Translations under genes and position numbers: made by a program
NCBI GenBank assembly: GCA_965243105.1
Contig: CBDEUC010000002.1
Location: 619,582-683,581 of the forward strand
Source of the DNA: WLWS01 sp965243105
GTDB taxonomy: Bacteria; Pseudomonadota; Gammaproteobacteria; Eutrophobiales; Eutrophobiaceae
DNA: 64,000 nucleotides
Direction of reading: 5' to 3'
The notes under the pieces: model-generated
What the model was told of the DNA's origin: nothing
Database searches by the model: none
What the model saw: only the letters and a program-made list of their open reading frames with translations
Shown here: piece by piece, positions 19,173 to 27,530 of the stretch
Layout: every line of letters starts with the position of its first letter
Position numbering within the stretch: position 1 is the stretch's first letter

Positions 19173-19674
19173 ACTACTCGATGAGTTTTTGAAGAGTTTA
19201 TATCGTCTCTGTGGCCACTTAGCCTCATTGTGCATAGTCCTTATTGCCGTTTCCGTCATTATCAATATTGTTGACAGACTGCTTGGCGGATATACCCCAG
19301 GCACCAATGAATTTGCCGGCTATTGCGTCGGTGCTGCCGGTGCACTTGGGCTTGCTTACGCCTTTGGCGAAGGAAGACACATCAGGATGACTCTGCTTGT
19401 TGGTCGTTTGCAGGGGCAATTCCGACGACTAGTCGAATTGTTCAGTTTAGTAATTGCGGCTGCCCTTAGCTGCTGCTTGAGTTTTTATCTGATAAAGATG
19501 GTCTATGTCTCATTCATTTTGGGCGATAGAAGTACTGGTACTGATGGCGTTTTGCTATGGATTCCTCAGGCACCTATGGCCTTTGGCTTCTTTGTGTTCT
19601 CACTCTCCCTGGTTCACACGCTGATTGTTAGCTTGATTTCGCCACCGTCAAGCGCTCAAACAAAAGCCAAATAA
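19159..19674 (+). CDS. TRAP transporter small permease (DctQ)
   Basis: A 171-residue protein with four hydrophobic segments and the DctQ-type G-E-G-R-H-I-R-M motif in the loop after the second helix. I prefer the ATG at 19159, overlapping dctP by 14 bases. ATG 19165 and GTG 19126 are alternatives, and no strong ribosome site decides between them. It pairs with DctM to form the membrane part of the transporter. Confidence 0.88.
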   Translation: MPMIRLLDEFLKSLYRLCGHLASLCIVLIAVSVIINIVDRLLGGYTPGTNEFAGYCVGAAGALGLAYAFGEGRHIRMTLLVGRLQGQFRRLVELFSLVIAAALSCCLSFYLIKMVYVSFILGDRSTGTDGVLLWIPQAPMAFGFFVFSLSLVHTLIVSLISPPSSAQTKAK

Positions 19675-19695
19675 ACTGACTGCAAAACGGATTTA

Positions 19696-21006
19696 ATGGA
19701 ACAGATACTGTCAATCATCGTTCTAGTATTTTCTTTGCTTGCTTTTTTAAGTCTTGGAGTCTGGGTCGGATTCGCTCTACTGGGCACTGGTATGGTAGCG
19801 ATGCTTTTGCTTACTGATGTGAGGTTTGGAGACGCAATGGCGACGACTATTTGGTCCCACTCGGCCAGCTGGAGCTTAACTTCCCTTCCTCTCTTTATTT
19901 GGATGGGGGAGATACTATTTCGTTCAAAGCTCTCTGAAAGCTTGTTCAAAGGACTCGCTCCCTGGTTGCGTCGGCTTCCCGGGGGCTTGCTACACGTGAA
20001 CATTATGGGATGTGCTACCTTTGCCGCTCTATCAGGGTCCAGTGCAGCAACCCTTACCACTGTTGGTAAGATGTCTCTTCCCGAACTTGAGCGGCATGGT
20101 TATCCCTCATCTTTGGCTCTCGGTAGTCTGGCAGGAGCTGGCACAGTAGGACTGTTAATACCTCCCTCGATAACTTTAATCGTTTATGGTGTCACCGTGG
20201 AGGAATCAATTGGACGCTTATTCATGGCAGGTGTGATACCCGGGCTTCTACTTTCACTCCTCTTTTCTGGTTATATCCTTTTATGGGGACTATGCACGAC
20301 CGAAGGTCGGGCCATGAGGGAAGAACGTGCAACTTTTACTGAAAAAATACAGGGTCTGACCCATCTAGCCCCAGTGGCACTCCTCATTCTCTCGGTCATT
20401 GGCTCAATATTTTTGGGTATAGCATCGCCCATTGAAGCCGCTGTAGTTGGCGTCCTGGGAGCACTTACTCTATCGTTCCTTCAGGGAAACATGACATCTG
20501 AAAGTATAATAGCTTCACTCAACGGCACAGTCTTAGTTATGTCGATGATCATGCTACTAATTGCCGGTAGTTCCTTTCTGTCCCTTGCAATGGCCTTTAC
20601 CGGTTTACCCAGTGACCTCGCCCGCTGGATAGGGGGTATGAACCTTTCGCCAACCATGTTAATTGTTGTGCTGACACTGTTCTTTCTCTTTCTCGGCATG
20701 TTCCTTGATGGTTTTTCAATGATCCTGCTAACTATGGCGGTACTGGAACCCATGGTACGCAGCTCTGGAATTGATATGATTTGGTTCGGTGTCTTTATCG
20801 TACTTGTTGGCGAAATGGCCCTGCTAACTCCTCCAATAGGGTTTAACCTATTCCTGGTGGAAAGTATGAGCGGTGCTGGTATTACCAAGGTAGCCAGAGC
20901 TGCATTCCCCATGTTCCTGCTCATGCTATTGGCGATGGCACTACTTGTTGTTTTTCCTTCTCTTGCACTTTGGCTGCCTGAACTCATGACCTCTGGTGGG
21001 ACCTGA
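19696..21006 (+). CDS. TRAP transporter large permease (DctM)
   Basis: A 436-residue membrane protein with about 12 hydrophobic segments and the DctM-family features G-S-S-A-A-T (near residue 115) and L-I-P-P-S (near 153). It uses the sodium or proton gradient to import the substrate held by the DctP protein. It lies 21 bases after dctQ. With dctP and dctQ it makes a complete TRAP system. Confidence 0.93.
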   Translation: MEQILSIIVLVFSLLAFLSLGVWVGFALLGTGMVAMLLLTDVRFGDAMATTIWSHSASWSLTSLPLFIWMGEILFRSKLSESLFKGLAPWLRRLPGGLLHVNIMGCATFAALSGSSAATLTTVGKMSLPELERHGYPSSLALGSLAGAGTVGLLIPPSITLIVYGVTVEESIGRLFMAGVIPGLLLSLLFSGYILLWGLCTTEGRAMREERATFTEKIQGLTHLAPVALLILSVIGSIFLGIASPIEAAVVGVLGALTLSFLQGNMTSESIIASLNGTVLVMSMIMLLIAGSSFLSLAMAFTGLPSDLARWIGGMNLSPTMLIVVLTLFFLFLGMFLDGFSMILLTMAVLEPMVRSSGIDMIWFGVFIVLVGEMALLTPPIGFNLFLVESMSGAGITKVARAAFPMFLLMLLAMALLVVFPSLALWLPELMTSGGT

Positions 21007-21093
21007 GGACACTAGATTTTTTTTCCGTTGCATTAGTGGAATTAGACGATAAACCGGGCATCGGCTATATTTTCATTAACGACAGGACGATCC

Positions 21094-22032
21094 ATGAAAC
21101 TCAATATCAAACAAATCGAAGTTTTCAGCGCAGTCATGGAACATGGTTCGACTACTGCCGCCTCGACTCACCTACGCATATCACAACCTTCAATCAGTAA
21201 GCACCTCAAGTTGTTAGAAACAAGCAGTGGTGTGAATTTATTTGTTCGCAACACTAACCGACTAATTCCTACCCCCGAAGCGAAAGCCTTATACGAGGAA
21301 ATTAAACGAACTTATGTCGGCGTTTCTCACCTTGAGAAATTCGTTAGGAATTTATCGGGGAATGTGAAATATGAAATCGGAATTGGCTCTATCTCGATGT
21401 TGTCCAGCAAATGGTTGCCCAAAGTGGTTTCCAACTTCCTTAACGACTATGACCATTTTTCAATATCTATACCTACCGGCACACACCATTCTATTGGAAC
21501 CTGGGTCGCGTCTGGGCGAGTTGATATTGGAATTTGTATGCAGGTTAGTGCTGATATAGATGTTAACCAGGAATTATTAATACGCTTACCACATGTATGT
21601 GTAATGTCCGACAAACACGAGAAAGCTGACCGGTCCTTAATTTCATCGAGTGATCTCGATGGTGAAACTCTGATCACATTACTTCCTCTCGACGAAGGAA
21701 ACTCATCCAGAGAGGAATGGCGTCTGGCTGTGCAAGACCAACTCGAAGAGGCAAAGGTAAAACCAAGGAATTTAGTAAGCGTTTCTACAAGTCATCATGC
21801 CTGTGAATTGGTTAGCACAGGACTAGGGGTGGCTCTAGTAGATACTCTAACAGCAATGGATTATGAGGGTCAGAACACCACTTGGGTGCCCACGGACTTC
21901 GATTTTACTTTTGACATTTATTTGATCACACCAAAAGCTGAAATGTCGACTGGCTTAGTTGAAGATTTTCTTCGACAGTTAAAATCCGAAGCCGCAATTC
22001 TCCAGGCAGAAATCAATTCGAGGCACCGATAG
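21094..22032 (+). CDS. LysR-type transcriptional regulator of the island
   Basis: A 312-residue protein. The N-terminal winged helix-turn-helix covers residues 1-60 (I-K-Q-I-E-V-F-S-A-V, then Q-P-S-I-S-K-H-L-K-L-L-E). A two-lobed effector-binding domain follows. It is 87 bases after dctM on the same strand. By position it probably controls the TRAP/oxidoreductase operon and the receptor in response to the transported compound. The 109 bases between it and tRNA-Leu are AT-rich and hold no gene. Confidence 0.92.
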   Translation: MKLNIKQIEVFSAVMEHGSTTAASTHLRISQPSISKHLKLLETSSGVNLFVRNTNRLIPTPEAKALYEEIKRTYVGVSHLEKFVRNLSGNVKYEIGIGSISMLSSKWLPKVVSNFLNDYDHFSISIPTGTHHSIGTWVASGRVDIGICMQVSADIDVNQELLIRLPHVCVMSDKHEKADRSLISSSDLDGETLITLLPLDEGNSSREEWRLAVQDQLEEAKVKPRNLVSVSTSHHACELVSTGLGVALVDTLTAMDYEGQNTTWVPTDFDFTFDIYLITPKAEMSTGLVEDFLRQLKSEAAILQAEINSRHR

Positions 22033-22141
22033 ATTAATAAATAGTAATGACTAAGAATCTACTCAAGAATATTACGAATCTAATTATTCAAATCCATTAA
22101 TCAAGAATTCATTGTGCGATAACGGACTTCATTGGAGGGGG

Positions 22142-22159
22142 TAATGGTGCCCGGGGCCG
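22142..22159 (+). repeat. tRNA-Leu 3' end copy of the island direct repeat (putative att site, right)
   Basis: TAATGGTGCCCGGGGCCG covers the CCA end, acceptor strand and start of the T-arm of tRNA-Leu plus three downstream bases. It is repeated with one base missing at 12247-12263. Confidence 0.7.
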
Positions 22160-22231
22160 GAATCGAACCGGCACGGCCGTTAAGCCGAGGGATTTTAAGT
22201 CCCTTGTGTCTACCAATTCCACCACCCGGGC
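22145..22231 (-). tRNA. leuZ: tRNA-Leu(UAA)
   Basis: An 87-base cloverleaf with encoded CCA. The acceptor arm GCCCGGG pairs with CCCGGGC. The anticodon loop C-T-T-A-A-A-A gives anticodon UAA. A long variable arm is present, as expected for leucine. It is the third tRNA of a Gly-Cys-Leu set, the same order as E. coli glyW-cysT-leuZ. Its 3' end borders the metabolic island. Confidence 0.97.
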
Positions 22232-22267
22232 GCTACATGCCAATTTACCAGGCATGCCTGTTAGAAA

Positions 22268-22341
22268 TGGAGGCTGAGGTCGGAATCGAACCGGCGTCCA
22301 CGGCTTTGCAGGCCGCTGCATAACCACTCTGCCACTCAGCC
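22268..22341 (-). tRNA. cysT: tRNA-Cys(GCA)
   Basis: A 74-base cloverleaf with encoded CCA, acceptor GGCTGAG/CTCAGCC with discriminator T, and anticodon loop C-T-G-C-A-A-A (anticodon GCA). It lies 36 bases upstream of tRNA-Leu on the same strand. Confidence 0.97.
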
Positions 22342-22373
22342 CTGGTCGTGCATGAAAATTTAAGCACTGTACA

Positions 22374-22400
22374 AATAAAAAACCCCGTAACAACGGGGTT
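22374..22400 (-). terminator. Terminator-like hairpin between tRNA-Gly and tRNA-Cys
   Basis: Perfect stem AACCCCGT - ACAA-type loop - ACGGGGTT (22381-22400) followed on the minus strand by a T-rich run (22380 downwards). It lies 9 bases after the CCA end of tRNA-Gly and 32 bases before tRNA-Cys, so it would separate the first tRNA from the other two or act as a partial attenuator. Confidence 0.75.
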
Positions 22401-22409
22401 CTTTCAAAT

Positions 22410-22485
<76 letters not shown>

Positions 22486-22595
22486 ATTGCATCCAGAACA
22501 TTCCATGGAAAGCAAATCCATGCTTCGGCTAATACCGAAGAGGGACGCCTATTTTAGCGGTGCTTTGATGAGTGTCAATGTTCTTTGAGGACAAC

Positions 22596-23177
22596 TTATT
22601 GTTTTTTATTTGATTCTCTTAGTTTGGGCCAGGCGCTTTGCAGGTACTGGAACATGGAGACCAGGGTCAGCAGCGCGGCGATATAAAGCAGAACGACGCC
22701 GATGGCATAAACGGGAATTCCATAGACAGAATCCCGGAATACCAGCACTCCAAGCGCCACCATCTGCGCGATTGTCTTGACCTTGCCATAGACAGACACC
22801 GCCACTTTACTCCGCGCGCCAAGCTCGGCCATCCATTCCCGCAGGGCCGATACGGTGATTTCACGGCCAATAATGATCACGGCGGGCAAGGTGAGAAACA
22901 GGCCTCCCCACTGGCCCATGCCTGATTCTCTTTGCACCAGGCAGACCAGCACCACGGCGACCATCAGCTTGTCCGCCACGGGATCGAGAAAGGCTCCCAG
23001 CGGTGATATCTGTTCCAGCTTGCGGGCCAGGTAGCCATCCAGCATGTCCGTCAGCGCCGCAAGGGTAAAAACCACGCAGGCGACCATATTGGACCAGGAA
23101 AACGGCAGGTAAAAAATCACCACGAAAATGGGGATCATTGCAATGCGCAACAGGGTCAGTGAATTGGGAATATTCAT
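22596..23177 (-). CDS. pgsA: CDP-diacylglycerol-glycerol-3-phosphate 3-phosphatidyltransferase
   Basis: A 193-residue membrane enzyme of the CDP-alcohol phosphatidyltransferase family. The catalytic signature D-G-x2-A-R-x8-G-x3-D-x3-D is complete in the stretch D-G-Y-L-A-R ... G-A-F-L-D-P-V-A-D-K (about residues 47-70). It makes phosphatidylglycerophosphate, the first committed step to phosphatidylglycerol and cardiolipin. It starts 3 bases after uvrC and is followed by the tRNA set. Confidence 0.96.
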   Translation of the reverse strand: MNIPNSLTLLRIAMIPIFVVIFYLPFSWSNMVACVVFTLAALTDMLDGYLARKLEQISPLGAFLDPVADKLMVAVVLVCLVQRESGMGQWGGLFLTLPAVIIIGREITVSALREWMAELGARSKVAVSVYGKVKTIAQMVALGVLVFRDSVYGIPVYAIGVVLLYIAALLTLVSMFQYLQSAWPKLRESNKKQ

Positions 23178-23180
23178 AAA

Positions 23181-25010
23181 TTAATGAAAATTATCGTAAA
23201 TTTTCTGGGCAAGATTCTTATTTATCCCGCTGACTTTGGCAAGGTCTTCCACGCCCGCGCGCGCCACGCCCTGTAAACCACCAAAATGCCGCAGTAATTG
23301 CTGTCGGCGCTTACTGCCCACGCCCTCGATTGATTCCAGTGGCGACCGCTTGCGGCTGTTCTGTCTTCTTTGACGGTGCCCGCTGATGGCAAAGCGGTGC
23401 GCCTCATCCCTCACTTCCTGGATTAGGTGCAGCGCGGCCGATGCTGGTGGCAGGCTGCGTTCACGACGACCATCACTGAGTATCAGCCTTTCTTCGCCGG
23501 CTTTCCTGGCCGGACCCTTGGACACCCCCAGCAGCGGCAGGTGTTCGAGCTGTAGCTCCCGTAAAACGCTCATGGCACTGCTCACCTGCCCCTTTCCACC
23601 GTCAATAAGTATAAGGTCCGGCAGTTTGCCTTCTTCCCTCTTGACCCTGGTGTAGCGTCGCTCAACAACCTCGGAAATTGCGGCATAATCGTCACCCGGC
23701 GCGGCTTTCTCGATGTTAAAGCGCCGATAATCCGCCTTCAGCGCCCCTTCCTGGCCAAATACGACACAGGAAGCCACCGTTTTTTCTCCGCCGGTATGGC
23801 TGATATCAAAGCACTCGATATGCTCGATAGCATCCTCAATACCGAGTTCTTCCCTCAACAGTTCCAGTCTTTGCGCATGGTTTTGTTTCTGGCTTTGGCG
23901 ATGCTTCAGCGCCAGCACGGCGTTTTCCATGGCCATGTTCAACCAGATCCCCTTCTCCCCCCTGCGCGTGGTGCTGATCCTGACTTTTCGCCCGCTTCTA
24001 TCGCTGAGTACGGTCTCAAGGATTTCCTGTTCCGGCGCCTTGTGACTGGCGAGGATCAGTGGCGGTACCTGTTTTTCCACTCGACCGGAGAGGTAAAACT
24101 GGCTGATAAAGGCACCGGTGATCTCCTCCGCGCTGTCATTCTTGCCATGCCGGGGAAAAAACGCACGGTTGCCAAGATTCAGACCGCCACGTATATAGAA
24201 AATCTGGATACAGGCTGCACCGGCATGCATGCCACAGGCAATAATGTCCAGCTCTCCCTTGGGGGCCGTAACATGTTGTTGTTGCTGTATTTTTCTCAGG
24301 TTGCTGATCTGATCGCGGTATTGTGCCGCACGCTCGTATTCCCGGGCATCCGAGGCGGCTTGCATGGGCTTTAAAAGTGCATCGATAACCTGCTCGTTCT
24401 TGCCTTCCAGGAAAAGTATCGCCAGCTGCATCTCCGCGCGATAGTCGTCCCGGCTGATATAGTCGACGCATGGCGCGGTACAGCGCTTGATCTGGTATTG
24501 CAGGCAGGGGCGTGAGCGATTTTTGTAAAAAGTGTCCTCACACTGCCTGACCTGGAACAGCTTTTGAACCAGGTTGAGAGCCTTTCTCGCCGCACTTGCA
24601 CTTGGATATGGACCAAAATAGCGCCCCTTGCCACGGCGGGCTCCGCGGTAAAAACTGAGCCGGGGAAAATCCTGGTCGGTCGAAAGGTACAGGTAGGGAT
24701 AGCTCTTATCGTCCCGAAATACGATGTTATAGCGAGGCTTGTGCTCCTTGATCAGGTTATTTTCAAGCAGCAGCGCCTCTGCCTCCGTATGGGTTACCGT
24801 CACAACGATATCCCTTATTTGCCCCACCAGCGCACGGGTTTTGGGCGAATCATGGTTCTTGACGAAATAGCTGGCAACCCGGTTTTTCAGGTTACTTGCC
24901 TTGCCGACATAGATCACCGTGGCAGATTCATCGAGCATACGGTAGACACCGGGTCTCGAGGTCAGCGTCTTCAGAAATTCTTTTGAATTGAATTCAGGCA
25001 ATTCTTTCAA
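23181..25010 (-). CDS. uvrC: Excinuclease ABC subunit C
   Basis: A 609-residue protein with an N-terminal GIY-YIG nuclease domain (G-V-Y-R-M-L ... V-I-Y-V-G-K-A-S-N-L-K-N-R-V, residues 20-47), a central UVR motif, an RNase H-like second nuclease domain with D-I-S-H and D-G-G-K-G-Q motifs, and a C-terminal helix-hairpin-helix pair. UvrC makes both incisions in nucleotide excision repair. It lies 15 bases downstream of the uracil-DNA glycosylase gene, which suggests one repair operon. Confidence 0.97.
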   Translation of the reverse strand: MKELPEFNSKEFLKTLTSRPGVYRMLDESATVIYVGKASNLKNRVASYFVKNHDSPKTRALVGQIRDIVVTVTHTEAEALLLENNLIKEHKPRYNIVFRDDKSYPYLYLSTDQDFPRLSFYRGARRGKGRYFGPYPSASAARKALNLVQKLFQVRQCEDTFYKNRSRPCLQYQIKRCTAPCVDYISRDDYRAEMQLAILFLEGKNEQVIDALLKPMQAASDAREYERAAQYRDQISNLRKIQQQQHVTAPKGELDIIACGMHAGAACIQIFYIRGGLNLGNRAFFPRHGKNDSAEEITGAFISQFYLSGRVEKQVPPLILASHKAPEQEILETVLSDRSGRKVRISTTRRGEKGIWLNMAMENAVLALKHRQSQKQNHAQRLELLREELGIEDAIEHIECFDISHTGGEKTVASCVVFGQEGALKADYRRFNIEKAAPGDDYAAISEVVERRYTRVKREEGKLPDLILIDGGKGQVSSAMSVLRELQLEHLPLLGVSKGPARKAGEERLILSDGRRERSLPPASAALHLIQEVRDEAHRFAISGHRQRRQNSRKRSPLESIEGVGSKRRQQLLRHFGGLQGVARAGVEDLAKVSGINKNLAQKIYDNFH

Positions 25011-25025
25011 GTTCGCTCCACTTGG

Positions 25026-25655
25026 TCAGCCAAGGCCCTTTATTTTTTCAAAAACATCAAAAAACATGGCCTCCGTGAGCCGCCCGGTTTGCGTGTTGTA
25101 GCGGCTGCAGTGATAGGAATCCACCAGGTACTTGCGGGAGTCTATTTCATGTATCGCCCCGTGGGCAAAAGCGTAATCCTTTTGCTTGCCACCAAGGGCC
25201 CGAACCACCGCCCTGTGGGCGATTCCCCCCAGCGCCAGCACTATCCAGCGGTTGCCGAGCTCGCGAATTTCCTCGGCGAGATAGGCATTACAGTTGTTAA
25301 CCTCGCTGCCAATGGGCTTGTTTTCCGGCGGCAGGCATTTTACCGCGTTGGTAATGCGGACCCCCCTGAGCTTCAGGCCATCGTCAGCCGAGACGGACTC
25401 GGCCCTGGTGCCGTAGCCGAAATTATGTAGTGCCTTGTAAAGGAGAATACCCGCGAAATCACCGGTAAACGGCCGGCCAGTGGCGTTGGCACCGTGCAGC
25501 CCGGGAGCAAGACCCACGATCAGCAGGCGTGGGCGACTAGCGCCAAAGGCAGGAACCGGCCTGGCATGGTAATCGGGATACTGCTTGCGCACTTCCCTGA
25601 GGTGCCGCGCCAGCCGCGGACACCGGGTGCAGGCAGGATTAAAGGTCTCGCTCAT
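25026..25655 (-). CDS. Family 5 uracil-DNA glycosylase (UDGb)
   Basis: A 209-residue protein. N-terminal C9-T-R-C12 and two later cysteines fit an iron-sulfur cluster. Motif A is G48-L-A-P-G-L-H-G-A-N-A-T-G-R-P-F-T-G-D, and motif B is S-Y-H-C-S-R-Y-N-T-Q-T-G-R-L-T, close to the H-P-S-R-Q-N-T form of family 5. UDGb enzymes lack the polar catalytic residue in motif A and remove uracil and other deaminated bases. Motif B has Cys where Pro is usual. It is probably co-transcribed with uvrC. Confidence 0.88.
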   Translation of the reverse strand: MSETFNPACTRCPRLARHLREVRKQYPDYHARPVPAFGASRPRLLIVGLAPGLHGANATGRPFTGDFAGILLYKALHNFGYGTRAESVSADDGLKLRGVRITNAVKCLPPENKPIGSEVNNCNAYLAEEIRELGNRWIVLALGGIAHRAVVRALGGKQKDYAFAHGAIHEIDSRKYLVDSYHCSRYNTQTGRLTEAMFFDVFEKIKGLG

Positions 25656-26103
25656 GTGTCGTGTATAGGGAAAAGAAAACCAGCGTGAAATTCTATTTTT
25701 TACTTTAAATAATTGATATATCTTATTGTATTAAAATCTTTTTATAATTTTTTGAGGCCTGGCAAAAAGACATCAACCTTATCCCTTCCAGACTCACGGC
25801 CCTGCCAAGTGCTGTATTTGGCGGCATTGGCGAACAGGGGCCAGGGCTATTTCTCCATAACCTCGTTAATCTTATTTTCCTTTAAATTACAGCCAATTAG
25901 CCAGGTCATGTCGGCAAAAATATTGGACAGACACGCTAATTCCGGGCCACAGGGCAGTTAAATTATACGTTGAGAGCGAGGATTTGCACGCCGTAACCCA
26001 TCATGATGTAGCCGGGAAAGCTCAAAAACGCAACATCTTGTAGGCACTGAAAATTACAATTTTCATCCAACGTGAACATTAATTTTTCTCAGACTTTCAA
26101 TGA
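25656..26103. other. Intergenic region between divergent UDGb and kinase genes
   Basis: No convincing gene. It is AT-rich from 25690 to 25760. A perfect palindrome TGAAAATT-AC-AATTTTCA lies at 26048-26065, 39 bases before the kinase promoter, and could be an operator. Confidence 0.4.
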
Positions 26104-26131
26104 TTTACAATACTTAGTTAGATTGTATAAT
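26104..26131 (+). promoter_or_regulatory. Sigma-70 type promoter of the kinase-CNB gene
   Basis: TTTACA (26104-26109), 16-base spacer, TATAAT (26126-26131). Transcription would start near 26138, giving a leader of about 30 bases. Confidence 0.6.
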
Positions 26132-26167
26132 TAAGTCGCTAAACATACTTTGAATTACCCGGTACAC

Positions 26168-27517
26168 ATGTCCACAGCTGAAACAACAAGCGAGCAAGTC
26201 GGTGCAAGCACCTTTCACACGGTTGAGCAGGTGCCACGGGTCATTGGCAAATATGATATAGACAAACCCGTGGGTAAAGGCAGCATGGGGACCGTCTATG
26301 CAGCCTACGACTCCTTTGCAAACCGCACTGTGGCCATCAAGGTTGCTCACCCGCAGTACATCAATGAAACTGAAGATGGCGGGCGATTTCGAAAACTCTT
26401 TTTCAACGAGGCCCATGCCACCGCCGTGCTGGATCATCCCAGCATCCTGGCCCTGTACGATGCGGGCGTGGACGGAGAGCTGTGTTACCTCGTCATGGAA
26501 TATGTTGAAGGTGCCGAAACACTGCATCCATTCACGAAAGCTGATGGCCTTCTGCCGGTTCGGGAAGTTGTGGGACTTATATACAAGTGCGCGAAAGCCC
26601 TGGATTATGCACATCGCCAGGGTATCATCCATCGCGACATCAAGCCCAGTAACATACTATTTACAAAAGACAGGGATATTCGAGTGTCTGATTTCAGTAT
26701 TGCTCGAATTAACCGGGCTGATGAAACATCCACCCAGTTCGATGGTTTTCTTGGTTCCCCGCTGTACATGTCCCCGGAACAGATAAACGAATGGGCCATC
26801 GAAAGTAACACTGATATTTTTTCACTGGGCAGCGTGATGTATGAAATGCTCACAGGTGAACACCCTTTTAAATCTGACAGCCTGGCTAAAATTTCAAACC
26901 GTATCACCAACGAGACACCCCGTCCCCTTTCGGAATATCGTAGCGATTTGCCCGATGGTCTTGATTACATCCTTAACAGGATGCTGAAGAAGAAAAACTC
27001 CAAGCGTTACAGCATGGGGCTTGATCTCGCCGCCGACCTTGCGCTGATCTACGATGATCTTGAGAAAATTGAGACAGAGGATTCTCTCAGGGAAAAATTC
27101 AACACCCTGAACCAGCTCGGTTTTTTCAAGGGCTTCAGCGATGCAGAAATCTGGGGCCTGGTACGAGCCAGTAACTGGCAGTCTTATAAACCCGGCGAAA
27201 CTATCATCAAGGAAGGTGATGTGGACAACTCGTTCTATATCATGCTCTCTGGTGTGGTCGATATTGAAAAAGACAGCCAGCACGTGGACACGCTGCAACA
27301 GGGCTGCTGCTTTGGTGAAATGGGATTCCTGGCAAACACCGAAAGAACCGCCTCGGTAATTGCCAAGACGGATGTTTCTCTCATCCGGGTTAATGCTTCC
27401 ACCCTGGATCGAGCAGATGAAAGCACGCAACTGCGATTCCTCAAGGTTTTTGTCGAGACCATCGCGGAACGCCTGAAGCAAACCACCTCGATACTGACGC
27501 AATTACGCCAGATCTAA
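26168..27517 (+). CDS. Ser/Thr protein kinase fused to a C-terminal cyclic-nucleotide-binding domain
   Basis: A 449-residue soluble protein. The kinase domain (about residues 29-290) has the glycine loop G36-K-G-S-M-G-T-V-Y, the ATP-binding lysine K58, catalytic H155-R-D-I-K-P-S-N and S-P-E (202-204). The metal-binding motif is D175-F-S instead of D-F-G. Residues about 315-440 form a cNMP-binding domain with a phosphate-binding cassette F382-G-E ... R393-T-A-S-V. I chose the ATG at 26168; a TTG at 26150 would add six residues. The layout implies a kinase switched by cyclic nucleotide within one chain, as in eukaryotic PKG but with the reverse domain order. Targets are unknown. Confidence 0.93.
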   Translation: MSTAETTSEQVGASTFHTVEQVPRVIGKYDIDKPVGKGSMGTVYAAYDSFANRTVAIKVAHPQYINETEDGGRFRKLFFNEAHATAVLDHPSILALYDAGVDGELCYLVMEYVEGAETLHPFTKADGLLPVREVVGLIYKCAKALDYAHRQGIIHRDIKPSNILFTKDRDIRVSDFSIARINRADETSTQFDGFLGSPLYMSPEQINEWAIESNTDIFSLGSVMYEMLTGEHPFKSDSLAKISNRITNETPRPLSEYRSDLPDGLDYILNRMLKKKNSKRYSMGLDLAADLALIYDDLEKIETEDSLREKFNTLNQLGFFKGFSDAEIWGLVRASNWQSYKPGETIIKEGDVDNSFYIMLSGVVDIEKDSQHVDTLQQGCCFGEMGFLANTERTASVIAKTDVSLIRVNASTLDRADESTQLRFLKVFVETIAERLKQTTSILTQLRQI

Positions 27518-27530
27518 TACTCCAGAAGGT

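Larger units (their letters stand above)
12248..22144. mobile_element. 9.9 kb metabolic genomic island at tRNA-Leu(UAA)
   Basis: The segment between the repeat at 12247-12263 and the 3' end of tRNA-Leu carries seven genes: DAO oxidoreductase, TonB receptor, GlpD-like oxidoreductase, TRAP P/Q/M and LysR regulator. By eye its DNA is richer in A+T, with many ATA, TTA and AAT codons and AT-rich flanks, than the cco or uvrC genes on either side. No integrase, transposase or conjugation gene is present, so it is at most an immobilised island. The contents form a closed uptake-and-oxidation module with its own regulator. Confidence 0.65.

Noticed and set aside
25713..25961. 82-codon ORF in the gap between UDGb and kinase genes
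   Set aside because: No ribosome site, odd composition, no recognisable pattern; the region looks like non-coding upstream DNA.
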